NCBI GenBank assembly: GCA_027490815.1
Contig: JAIXXJ010000029.1
Coordinates: 1 to 64,000 of the forward strand
Reading direction: 5' to 3'
Origin: Streptomycetaceae bacterium
GTDB lineage: Bacteria; Actinomycetota; Actinomycetes; Nanopelagicales; Nanopelagicaceae
Length of the DNA: 64,000 nt
Positions 45,534 to 52,485 of this stretch are shown here, in pieces. The notes beneath the pieces are model-generated. The model saw nothing but the letters and a program-made list of their open reading frames with translations. It ran no database searches and was not told where the DNA came from. The stretch's first letter is position 1. Each line of letters starts with the position of its first letter. Made by a program: the position numbers and the translations under genes.

Positions 45534-47198
45534 TTACATCCTCTCCGGTGCGCTGACGCCTAAAAGATCTAATCCGTTTTTTAACACTTGCTTGGTAGCA
45601 GTACACAGTAATAGACGAGCTGTGTGTATTGCAGTTAATTTCTCTTCTCCCATTGGAAGCACACGGCAATCATTGTAAAAACCGTGATAAGTGCCAGCTA
45701 ATTCTTCTAAATACCGAGCGACCCGATGTGGCTCACGCAGCTCGGCGGCCGATTCGATTACACGTGGAAATTCGGCAAGGGCGCCAAGTAATTCATTCTC
45801 GCGATCGTGTGTCAGTTGTGTTGGATCAAAATTCTTTAGCTCCATCGGTGCACCAAGTTCGGCTGCATTACGAAGTACTGCTGCAATTCGTGCGTGCGCA
45901 TATTGAACGTAGTAGACAGGATTTTCATTTGTATTTCGCTTCAAAACATCAATATCCATGACCATAGGCGTATCTACTGGATATCGAATCAAGGTATATC
46001 GCGCGGCATCAACCCCAACTTTTTCTACTAGCTCGTCTAACGTAATTATTGTTCCGGCACGCTTAGAGAGTTTTACTTCTTGACCACCCTCCATAATCTT
46101 TACAAGTTGTCCGATTAGCACATCAATGTTGTAGTCAGGATTATCACCTGCACATGCTGCAGTTGCACGTAGGCGATTGATGTAACCGTGATGGTCTGCG
46201 CCAAGCATATAAATACAGATATCAAATCCGCGTTCACGCTTATTAATGTAATAGGCGGTATCTGAGGCAAAATAAGTTAGTTCACCGTTTGCCTTAGTAA
46301 TTACACGATCTTTGTCATCACCAAAATCTGTAGTTCGAAGCCAGATTGCTCCTTCGCTTTCAAATACATGACCTTGCTTGCGAAGTTTTTCAACACCATG
46401 TTCTACAGCTCCTTGATCATGTAAAGAACGCTCAGAAAACCAGACATCAAAGTGTGTATTGAAAGTTTCAAGAACTCTTTGCTGATCTTTTAATTGAACT
46501 TTATATGCTGCTTCACGAAAAGTTTGAGTTCTCTCATGGGGAGCAAGATCCTTTATTCCAGGGTTATCTTTAACTACCTCTACTGCCAAATCTTTAATGT
46601 AATCGCCTTGATAGCCATTTTCAGGAACAGCTTGACCCAATGCCACAGCTTCTACAGATTGGCCAAACAAATCCATCTGGTTACCACGGTCATTAATATA
46701 AAACTCCCGCGTTACCTGAGCACCAGCCGCAGTTAGAACACGTCCGAGTGAATCGCCAACTGCTGCCCAACGCGTATGCCCAAGGTGTAAAGGCCCGGTT
46801 GGGTTTGCGCTAATGAACTCAAGATTAATTTTAATTCCAGCTAAGGAAGTACCTTTTCCAAAAACATCCTTTGCCGCAACAATCGTTTCTACCAACTGAG
46901 CTTGACTTGCGCGATTAAGTGTTAAGTTAATAAATCCAGGTCCCGCAATTTCTACTTTACTCATACCTTCTATGCCAGTAAGTAGGTCGGCAATTATCTG
47001 CGCGACTTCTCGTGGGTTTTTCCCCATTGGTTTCGAAATTTGAAGGGCAATCGAAGTTGCATAGTCTCCATGTGTTCTGTCTTTAGGCCGCTCCAATTTA
47101 ATTGAATCAGGTAGGGGCCCCGATAAGGATTTGGCCTGAATTCCCCGAGAAATTGCCTCCTTAATGATCGCTTCGAGCTGCTCGATTTGTGAAGGCAT
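45534..47198 (-). CDS. argS: Arginyl-tRNA synthetase
   Basis: 554 aa. Class I signature NPTGPLHLGHTRWAAVGD, N-terminal Add-1 domain, and C-terminal anticodon-binding DALR domain ending in DLLGVSAPERM. The KMSKS-like site reads KLSKRAGT, as is common in ArgRS. I prefer the ATG at 47198 over the one at 47204 because TAATCT stands exactly 6 nt before it. Confidence 0.96.
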   Translation of the reverse strand: MPSQIEQLEAIIKEAISRGIQAKSLSGPLPDSIKLERPKDRTHGDYATSIALQISKPMGKNPREVAQIIADLLTGIEGMSKVEIAGPGFINLTLNRASQAQLVETIVAAKDVFGKGTSLAGIKINLEFISANPTGPLHLGHTRWAAVGDSLGRVLTAAGAQVTREFYINDRGNQMDLFGQSVEAVALGQAVPENGYQGDYIKDLAVEVVKDNPGIKDLAPHERTQTFREAAYKVQLKDQQRVLETFNTHFDVWFSERSLHDQGAVEHGVEKLRKQGHVFESEGAIWLRTTDFGDDKDRVITKANGELTYFASDTAYYINKRERGFDICIYMLGADHHGYINRLRATAACAGDNPDYNIDVLIGQLVKIMEGGQEVKLSKRAGTIITLDELVEKVGVDAARYTLIRYPVDTPMVMDIDVLKRNTNENPVYYVQYAHARIAAVLRNAAELGAPMELKNFDPTQLTHDRENELLGALAEFPRVIESAAELREPHRVARYLEELAGTYHGFYNDCRVLPMGEEKLTAIHTARLLLCTATKQVLKNGLDLLGVSAPERM

Positions 47199-47314
47199 GC
47201 TCATAGATTAGCGCGAGCATTCGTTTTATTAAGTCTCGTTTTGGCAACACGCACAACATGCCTCTAATCTTGACCCCAACCCATACTGGTGCCAAAACAC
47301 ATTGTTATGGGTTT

Positions 47315-47395
47315 GCGGGAGTGGTGAAATGGCAGACACGCAGGTCTTAGGAACCTGTGTCTTCGGACGTGCGGGTTCAAGTCCCGCCTCCCGCA
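47315..47395 (+). tRNA. tRNA-Leu (anticodon TAG)
   Basis: 81-nt class II tRNA. Acceptor GCGGGAG/CTCCCGC, anticodon stem CAGGT/ACCTG with loop CTTAGGA giving anticodon TAG, a short variable arm (TGTCTTCGGACG), and T-arm GCGGGTTCAAGTCCCGC. CCA is not encoded. Confidence 0.96.
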
Positions 47396-47495
47396 CACAA
47401 TTACTTCCTTTTGGTTTATTCCAATGTAAAGAAATGAAAAAGTAGGAAATATCTACGCAGTAAAGTGGAATGTTGTTAAGAAAGTAGAACTAAAA

Positions 47496-47831
47496 ATGGC
47501 AAAGAAATCACCAGCCAAAATCAAGAAACTAGCGGCAGAGGCCAAGCGCAACGCAGCTGCTAAACGCGAATTGAAGAAAGCAACAACAGAAGTAGTTAGT
47601 GCAAGTAGTTCTGTCGAATTCGATCGTTATGAATCCCTTGATGCAGCTTGGCGCCAGATTGGACTTGGGGCACCTGCTAGACGAGCACTCGTTGATGAAG
47701 GATTGTTTGAATTAAGCGATCTTCGAAAGATGTCACTTGCGGCACTAAAGGATCTTCATGGAATGGGTCCTAATGCAGTTCGAATTCTTATCGCAGAAAT
47801 GAAGAAAGTCGATCTAGCCTTCAGGAAATAG
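47496..47831 (+). CDS. Small basic protein with helix-hairpin-helix (alpha-CTD-like) domain
   Basis: 111 aa. N-terminal 30 residues are Lys/Ala-rich and basic (KKSPAKIKKLAAEAKRNAAA). Residues 50-108 (AWRQIGLGAPARRALVDEGL to LHGMGPNAVRILIAEMKK) form a double helix-hairpin-helix as in the RNA polymerase alpha C-terminal domain and DNA-binding HhH proteins. Probably binds DNA without sequence specificity. Not recognised as a named family. Lies between tRNA-Leu and the SAM-IV riboswitch with no operon partner. Confidence 0.7.
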   Translation: MAKKSPAKIKKLAAEAKRNAAAKRELKKATTEVVSASSSVEFDRYESLDAAWRQIGLGAPARRALVDEGLFELSDLRKMSLAALKDLHGMGPNAVRILIAEMKKVDLAFRK

Positions 47832-47948
47832 TTTTGCCCGCTTGCTGCTGCAAAGCTGTTGCAAATAGGTTGTAAGTTCTGTGAGGGCTTAGGCGAAGCT
47901 TGGATCCGGTGGTCATTTTCCTCAACTTTTCATTTGTCAGATTTGGGC

Positions 47949-47954
47949 TATGAT
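47949..47954 (+). promoter_or_regulatory. -10 box of the metY promoter
   Basis: TATGAT ends 7 nt before 47961, the first base of the SAM-IV aptamer, with TTTTCA 16 nt upstream as a weak -35. The stretch 47832-47948 holds no other clear feature. Confidence 0.5.
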
Positions 47955-47960
47955 TTTCCT

Positions 47961-48066
47961 GTTCACGAGTCCTACGTTTTAGCCCCGGCTTAGTAGGCGG
48001 CAACCCTCCAACGCGGTGGGGTGCTCCGGGTGACGAACTGGTCAGGAAACTGATAAGCGCGGTATT
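47961..48066 (+). promoter_or_regulatory. SAM-IV riboswitch
   Basis: S-adenosylmethionine aptamer in the metY leader. It matches the actinobacterial SAM-IV pattern almost base for base: GTTCACGAGT (P1 side), AGCCCCGGCTTAGTAGGCGG, CAACCCTCCAACGCGGTGGG, GTGCTCCGGGTGACGAAC, and a 3' hairpin GGTCAGGAAACTGATAAGCG. When SAM is plentiful it should lower metY expression. The 87 bp between it and the gene contain TTTAAGT...ACTTAAA, which could pair, but no T-run, so control of translation is more likely than termination. Confidence 0.9.
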
Positions 48067-48153
48067 ACAAATTTAAGTGACTCTATTTAGTAACTTAAAA
48101 AAGACATACCAACGTTTGCAAACTCCTGACACCTACTGCGATGGAGAGAAATA

Positions 48154-49464
48154 ATGTCAAACAACTGGTCATTTGAAACACTACAAATTCATGCCGGACA
48201 AACTCCGGATCCAACTACTGGGGCGAGAGCACTCCCTCTGTATCAAACAACGGCCTATCAATTTCGAGATACAAAGCATGCAGCTGACTTATTCTCTTTA
48301 GCCGAACTTGGAAACATTTACACCCGCATCATGAATCCAACTCAAGATGCCGTGGAGCAAAGAATTGCAGCTCTTGAAGGCGGAGTAGCAGCCCTGCTGC
48401 TTGCTTCAGGATCGGCTGCTACTGCATTTGCAATCATGAATATCGCTGAGGCTGGCGATCACATCGTTTCTAGCCCAAGCCTTTACGGTGGAACTTACAA
48501 TCTATTTCACTACACACTTCCAAAGTTTGGAATTGACGTAACTTTCGTCAAAGATCCATCTGATCCGAAATCATGGCGTGATGCTGTCAAACCAAACACA
48601 AAGGCTTTCTTTGGCGAGACAATTGCAAATCCAAAAAATGAGATCCTAGATATCAAACCTATTGCGGATGTCGCCCATGAAATTGGGGTCCCTTTGATTG
48701 TTGATAACACAGTTGCAACACCGTATTTGATTAAACCAATTGAATTTGGGGCAGATGTTGTCATTCACTCTGCAACTAAATTCTTATCAGGTCATGGAAA
48801 CGCCGTCGTCGGGGCAATTGTTGATGCTGGAACTTTTGACTATGCAAAGTACCCAGATAAGTACAAGGGCTTTAATGAGCCGGACCCAAGTTATAACGGA
48901 ATTGTCTACTCGCAAGCTTTAGGTGTTGGTTCTGCATTTGGTGCAAATCTTTCTTACATCTTTAAGATTAGATTGCAGTTGTTGCGCGATATTGGTGCGG
49001 CAGTGGCTCCATTTAACGCATGGCTTCTTGCGCAAGGTTTAGAAACTCTAAGTCTTCGTATTGATCGCCATGTTGAAAATGCGAAAGCCATAGCTACCTG
49101 GTTGGAAGCACATCCAAGTGTCGAAAAAGTTAACTATGCAGCACTTGCTTCTTCTCCATGGAATGCATTGGCTAAGAAATACTCACCAAAGGGACCGGGT
49201 GCAGTTCTCTCCTTCGAACTTAAAGGTGGAGTTGAAGCTGGTAGAAAGTTTGTGGAATCACTCAAACTGTTCTCACACGTTGCCAATATCGGTGATGTTA
49301 GATCGTTAGTTATTCATCCAGCAACAACAACGCACTCACAGCTATCTGGTGATGAGCAGTTAGCAGCCGGAGTAACACCTGGACTTGTGCGATTGAGTCT
49401 CGGGTTAGAAAACATTGAAGATCTCAAAGCAGATCTAGAAATCGGTTTTGCTGCTGCTAAGTAA
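48154..49464 (+). CDS. metY: O-acetylhomoserine sulfhydrylase
   Basis: 436 aa PLP enzyme of the Cys/Met family, making homocysteine from O-acetylhomoserine and sulfide. N-terminus FETLQIHAGQ, YTRIMNPTQDAVEQRIAALE, PLP lysine Lys209 in SATKFLSGHGN, and the C-terminal IHPATTTHSQL. The long form (about 430 aa) is typical of MetY rather than MetB/MetZ. GGAGAG precedes the ATG. Under the SAM-IV riboswitch. Confidence 0.95.
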   Translation: MSNNWSFETLQIHAGQTPDPTTGARALPLYQTTAYQFRDTKHAADLFSLAELGNIYTRIMNPTQDAVEQRIAALEGGVAALLLASGSAATAFAIMNIAEAGDHIVSSPSLYGGTYNLFHYTLPKFGIDVTFVKDPSDPKSWRDAVKPNTKAFFGETIANPKNEILDIKPIADVAHEIGVPLIVDNTVATPYLIKPIEFGADVVIHSATKFLSGHGNAVVGAIVDAGTFDYAKYPDKYKGFNEPDPSYNGIVYSQALGVGSAFGANLSYIFKIRLQLLRDIGAAVAPFNAWLLAQGLETLSLRIDRHVENAKAIATWLEAHPSVEKVNYAALASSPWNALAKKYSPKGPGAVLSFELKGGVEAGRKFVESLKLFSHVANIGDVRSLVIHPATTTHSQLSGDEQLAAGVTPGLVRLSLGLENIEDLKADLEIGFAAAK

Positions 49465-49482
49465 ACAAAATCTATAGGTTGT

Positions 49483-49530
49483 AAAAAGTCCATCTGGTCC
49501 GGTCGCGAAAGTTTGCAGCCGGGCCAGATG
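49483..49530 (-). terminator. Terminator between metY and the 83-aa membrane protein
   Basis: CATCTGGTCCGG (49491-49502) pairs with CCGGGCCAGATG (49519-49530), 12 bp with one G-T pair. On the minus strand the stem is followed by GACTTTTT, so it ends the minus-strand gene at 49561; the hairpin may also slow metY transcripts. Confidence 0.65.
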
Positions 49531-49560
49531 CACGTTAACGACTGATCTAGTTACGAATTT

Positions 49561-49812
49561 CTAGTTACTAAAAGCGTAAGCGATGAGCAAGATTCCCAGT
49601 ACGGCAGAAAGAGCCTTAACTTCGCGTCTGGCAAGAACCTTTACTGCCAATGGAACAAATGTGGCGGCCAAGAAAATTGCTCCTGGCCCAAAAATCATTG
49701 CACTTCTGGCCAAGACATCTGGCTCTCCCCATTGGTAGCGTAAATTGATGAGTCCACAGGCAAAGAGTGTGTAGCTACCTAGTCGATAGTTATTAATCCA
49801 GTTTTTATCCAT
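49561..49812 (-). CDS. Small membrane protein next to actinorhodopsin
   Basis: 83 aa with two to three hydrophobic segments (about 12-24, 37-60, 67-82) and a short cytoplasmic N-terminus. Not recognised. Leaderless TAGACT box 6 nt before the ATG, hence its own promoter after the actinorhodopsin terminator hairpin (49832-49865). Position downstream of the rhodopsin suggests, but does not show, a shared role. Confidence 0.65.
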   Translation of the reverse strand: MDKNWINNYRLGSYTLFACGLINLRYQWGEPDVLARSAMIFGPGAIFLAATFVPLAVKVLARREVKALSAVLGILLIAYAFSN

Positions 49813-49831
49813 GCATTTAGTCTAAGAATGC

Positions 49832-49865
49832 AAACAGGGGCGCCGCTTTCGCGACACCCCTGTTT
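49832..49865. terminator. Hairpin terminator after actinorhodopsin
   Basis: AAACAGGGG (49832-49840) pairs with CCCCTGTTT (49857-49865) around a GC-rich loop that can itself fold (CGC...GCG). It lies 38 bp beyond the rhodopsin stop. The T-run is on the plus-strand side, so termination on the minus strand rests on the stem alone. Confidence 0.55.
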
Positions 49866-49902
49866 TTAAGGATATTTACAAAGAAATATCACTAATCAAT
49901 GA

Positions 49903-50664
49903 TTAGTGATCGTCCTTCATTCCTTCTGCAACTGACTTCATCTTTGCGATCTTCAGAATTGTTAGTCCGAATACGCACTTTGCCAAGATGTCTGCAATTG
50001 TGTATCCAACTTGAACAGTTACGAATGATGATGCTGTTTGATCACCAACGATGTTGAAGATGTAAGCGATTGGGTAAACGCCCCATGTTGCGATAAGAAG
50101 CAAACGTAGGCGGCCAATTGTCTCTGCAACGCCAGCTGGCTGACGATCGAGTGACTTGCCAAGCTCTACGAATAGTACGTAGAGGATGTAGATGAATGGA
50201 AGTGTTGAAAGCACACCGTATAGAACCTGTGTGTTCTGATCGCTTGAGATCTCACCTGGGTATCCAAGTGCGATCATTGCAGCTGATGCTGGAACAAGGC
50301 GCATGATTAGTGAACGTGATACTTCCTTAGCAAGTGCTAGAACTGCAATAACTTCTACAAGTAGTAGAGGCACAGTCAATAGCCAGTCAACGTAGCGGTA
50401 TGCCTCGTTGAATGCATCCTGTGAACCATCAAGTAGAACTTTTCCACCCTCTGAAGCATGCTTGAATGAATCAAAAATGCGTAGGTAGTGGTAGCCAGCG
50501 ATGAACGTAACCATTGAAGACATCACTAACGCTGTGCGGTACTTTGCTAGAACTCTTGGCTGTGAAACTAATGTGTAAACAGTAGTTGCGAGCATAGAGA
50601 TCAAACCAAGTGAAAACACGTTGTAAACGAGGTTCCACTGGTTGCTATCTAGTTGAATAAACAT
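49903..50664 (-). CDS. Actinorhodopsin (light-driven proton pump)
   Basis: 253 aa, seven membrane helices. From the ATG at 50664: His59, Arg90, proton acceptor Asp93, Thr97, donor Glu104 in RYVDWLLTVPLLLVE, counterion Asp225, and retinal Schiff-base Lys229 in IADILAKCVFG. These match a proteorhodopsin-type outward H+ pump. Leu101 at the tuning position (105 in proteorhodopsin) points to green light. Gly150 in VLYGVLSTLPF may be the glycine that opens space for a carotenoid antenna in xanthorhodopsin-type pumps. GGAGG lies 9 nt before the ATG; an adjacent TTG is rejected. No retinal-synthesis gene is in the window. Confidence 0.96.
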   Translation of the reverse strand: MFIQLDSNQWNLVYNVFSLGLISMLATTVYTLVSQPRVLAKYRTALVMSSMVTFIAGYHYLRIFDSFKHASEGGKVLLDGSQDAFNEAYRYVDWLLTVPLLLVEVIAVLALAKEVSRSLIMRLVPASAAMIALGYPGEISSDQNTQVLYGVLSTLPFIYILYVLFVELGKSLDRQPAGVAETIGRLRLLLIATWGVYPIAYIFNIVGDQTASSFVTVQVGYTIADILAKCVFGLTILKIAKMKSVAEGMKDDH

Positions 50665-50726
50665 CAATTAATTCCTCCATGAGGATCATATTCACAGGTC
50701 ATTCGACCCCTGAAACCATTGCCCAT

Positions 50727-50750
50727 AAGGAGTCCTCGAGGAGCCCCTTC
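50727..50750. promoter_or_regulatory. Palindromic leader site upstream of actinorhodopsin
   Basis: AAGG...TCCTCGAGGA...CCTT: a perfect 10-bp core (50733-50742) inside a 24-bp imperfect palindrome, 63-86 bp before the rhodopsin ATG. It could be an operator or an RNA hairpin in the leader. No convincing -35/-10 pair was found in 50668-50916. Confidence 0.35.
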
Positions 50751-50916
50751 GATCAACGACATAGAAATTATGCATCAACTTGGGTGAAATAACCTCATTA
50801 AATTCTCACTTTTGTGATGATTTTTCATGAACCCCTCACCCATTTAGGCGTGAATGGGGCTACTCATCAGTAAAGTCACCCTGAATTCACCCTCATAAGG
50901 GGCGTATGGTTAATGG

Positions 50917-51555
50917 ATGAATCAAGTGGTGGTCCCAAAGCTGCGCGGTTGGTTCCACTTGGGCGCAACTCCAGTCGTCATTGTTGCATCGCTCGTCTTA
51001 TTCATCTTAAGTAACGAATCACTCAAGTTTGCAGTATCGGTTTACGCAGCTACGGCCATCATGCTCTTTAGTGTTTCGGCCATCTACCACCGGGTCCCAT
51101 GGGTTCCCACAAAGAAAATGATGTGGCGCCGTTGGGATCATGCAAACATCAACCTGCTGATTGCAGGTACCTATACTCCCTTTGCAGTTGCCCTCCTTGA
51201 AGGTCGCGAAAGAAATATTTTGCTATTGATTGTTTGGTTAGGCGCATCCTTTGGTGTTGGGCTTCGGGTTTTTTGGATCAATGCTCCTCGCTGGCTTTAC
51301 GTTGGTAATTACTTGCTTCTCGGTTGGGTTGCAGTGGCCTACACCCCTGCTCTTTATCGAGAGGGTGGTTTATGGGTATTACTTCCCATTCTCATTGGCG
51401 GACTCTTTTACACAGTTGGTGCGATTTTTTATGCGCTCAAGAGACCCGGGCGCAGTGCAAAATACTTCGGTTTTCATGAACTTTTTCACGTTTTTGTGCT
51501 TGCCGCGTGGATCTCTCAGTACGTAGCAATCTCAGTTGCGATTTACAGTAACTAG
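50917..51555 (+). CDS. HlyIII/PAQR-type membrane protein
   Basis: 212 aa with seven hydrophobic segments. The PAQR metal-site motifs are present: SAIYHR after helix 2 (SxxxH), the Asp in WRRWDHANI, and FGFHELFHVF near the end (HxxxH). Family knowledge: HlyIII/TrhA proteins keep membrane fluidity and may have zinc-dependent hydrolase activity; haemolysis is not implied. Leaderless TATGGT box 6 nt before the ATG. Divergent from actinorhodopsin. Confidence 0.88.
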   Translation: MNQVVVPKLRGWFHLGATPVVIVASLVLFILSNESLKFAVSVYAATAIMLFSVSAIYHRVPWVPTKKMMWRRWDHANINLLIAGTYTPFAVALLEGRERNILLLIVWLGASFGVGLRVFWINAPRWLYVGNYLLLGWVAVAYTPALYREGGLWVLLPILIGGLFYTVGAIFYALKRPGRSAKYFGFHELFHVFVLAAWISQYVAISVAIYSN

Positions 51556-51578
51556 GGGCGATTTACAGTAACTGGGGG
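51539..51578. repeat. 20-bp tandem duplication at the end of the HlyIII gene
   Basis: Units 51539-51558 and 51559-51578 (GCGATTTACAGTAACT plus RGGG) differ at one base. The first contains the gene's TAG stop; in the second the same position is TGG. The copy lies outside the gene, so it does no harm to the protein. Confidence 0.8.
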
Positions 51579-51625
51579 CGTGCCCTAACCTAGGGCTCTA
51601 AATAACTGAGTAGTGGGGTCAAAAG

Positions 51626-52453
51626 ATGGCAGAAAAGAAGAATTTCCTCGGCTGGGTTGGCTTTACAGGTGAGGATTCAAATTCAAGTACTCCATCAACA
51701 TCTTCAGTAGATCGCATTCGAGAACTTGAAGCGCAAATTGCAGATTTAAAGTCTCGCCGTGACATCACTGGCCTAACGCGCGAAGAGTTTGAAATTCTTG
51801 CAACAGAGACTGCAATGTCGATGATCAAATCGGCACAGGCCCGCGAAAGCAAAGCACAGGCTGCCGCTTCGCGATTGATTGCAGAGACCACACGTGCAAC
51901 AAAAGAAGAACTTGCCGCGGCAGATCTAAAGGCTCGATCAATTCTCAGTAGCGCTGAATCACGGGGCAGAAAATATATTCAAACGGCTGAAGCTGAAGCA
52001 GAAGAGAAGGTATCTGAAGCAGAAACTGAAGCGGAAGAGCTCCTAGAAAAAAGTAAACGCGAAGTAGCTGCCCTTACTTATGCTGCAAAGCGAGAGGGTG
52101 AGCGAATCATCTCGACTGCAACCGCAGAGATTACGAACTATCGCCAATGGCTAAATGGGGCAATCGGTGAGGCAGAACGGTTGTACCGAATTCAAAAGCA
52201 AGCTCTTGATTCAGCTGAGTCTTCGATTCAACAATCTCGAAATCGACTAGATGGTGCGTTTCAAAAATTAGAAGAGCTACAAAAAAGTATCCTGGAAAAT
52301 CTCAATCCAAACGACACTCTAATTAATTCAGGGCCTCTAAGAGTTTCCAGTCAGAGAACGCAATCAGCATTGGCAGCTCCAAAGGGATCAGCTAAAAAAT
52401 CTACTAAGAAGTCTGCTAGTCCGAGTTCAAAAAAGAAGACAGCAAAGAAATAA
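51626..52453 (+). CDS. DivIVA-like coiled-coil protein with Lys-rich tail
   Basis: 275 aa. A short N-terminal segment (MAEKKNFLGWVGF) is followed by a long Ala/Glu-rich coiled coil (about 28-230) of the DivIVA/V-ATPase-E look, and a C-terminal Lys/Ser tail (KKSTKKSAS..KKKTAKK) resembling histone H1. No catalytic motif. In actinobacteria, coiled coils of this kind organise poles, septa or the nucleoid; which applies here is inference. A TGGGG at about -11 may be its ribosome site. Confidence 0.65.
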   Translation: MAEKKNFLGWVGFTGEDSNSSTPSTSSVDRIRELEAQIADLKSRRDITGLTREEFEILATETAMSMIKSAQARESKAQAAASRLIAETTRATKEELAAADLKARSILSSAESRGRKYIQTAEAEAEEKVSEAETEAEELLEKSKREVAALTYAAKREGERIISTATAEITNYRQWLNGAIGEAERLYRIQKQALDSAESSIQQSRNRLDGAFQKLEELQKSILENLNPNDTLINSGPLRVSSQRTQSALAAPKGSAKKSTKKSASPSSKKKTAKK

Positions 52454-52485
52454 TCTGAGCGTTTATTTCTAGCCATTCTTTAATC

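Noticed and set aside
47821-48003. Minus-strand 60-codon open frame
   Set aside because: It overlaps the metY promoter and the SAM-IV aptamer, which explain the sequence; no start signal or domain.
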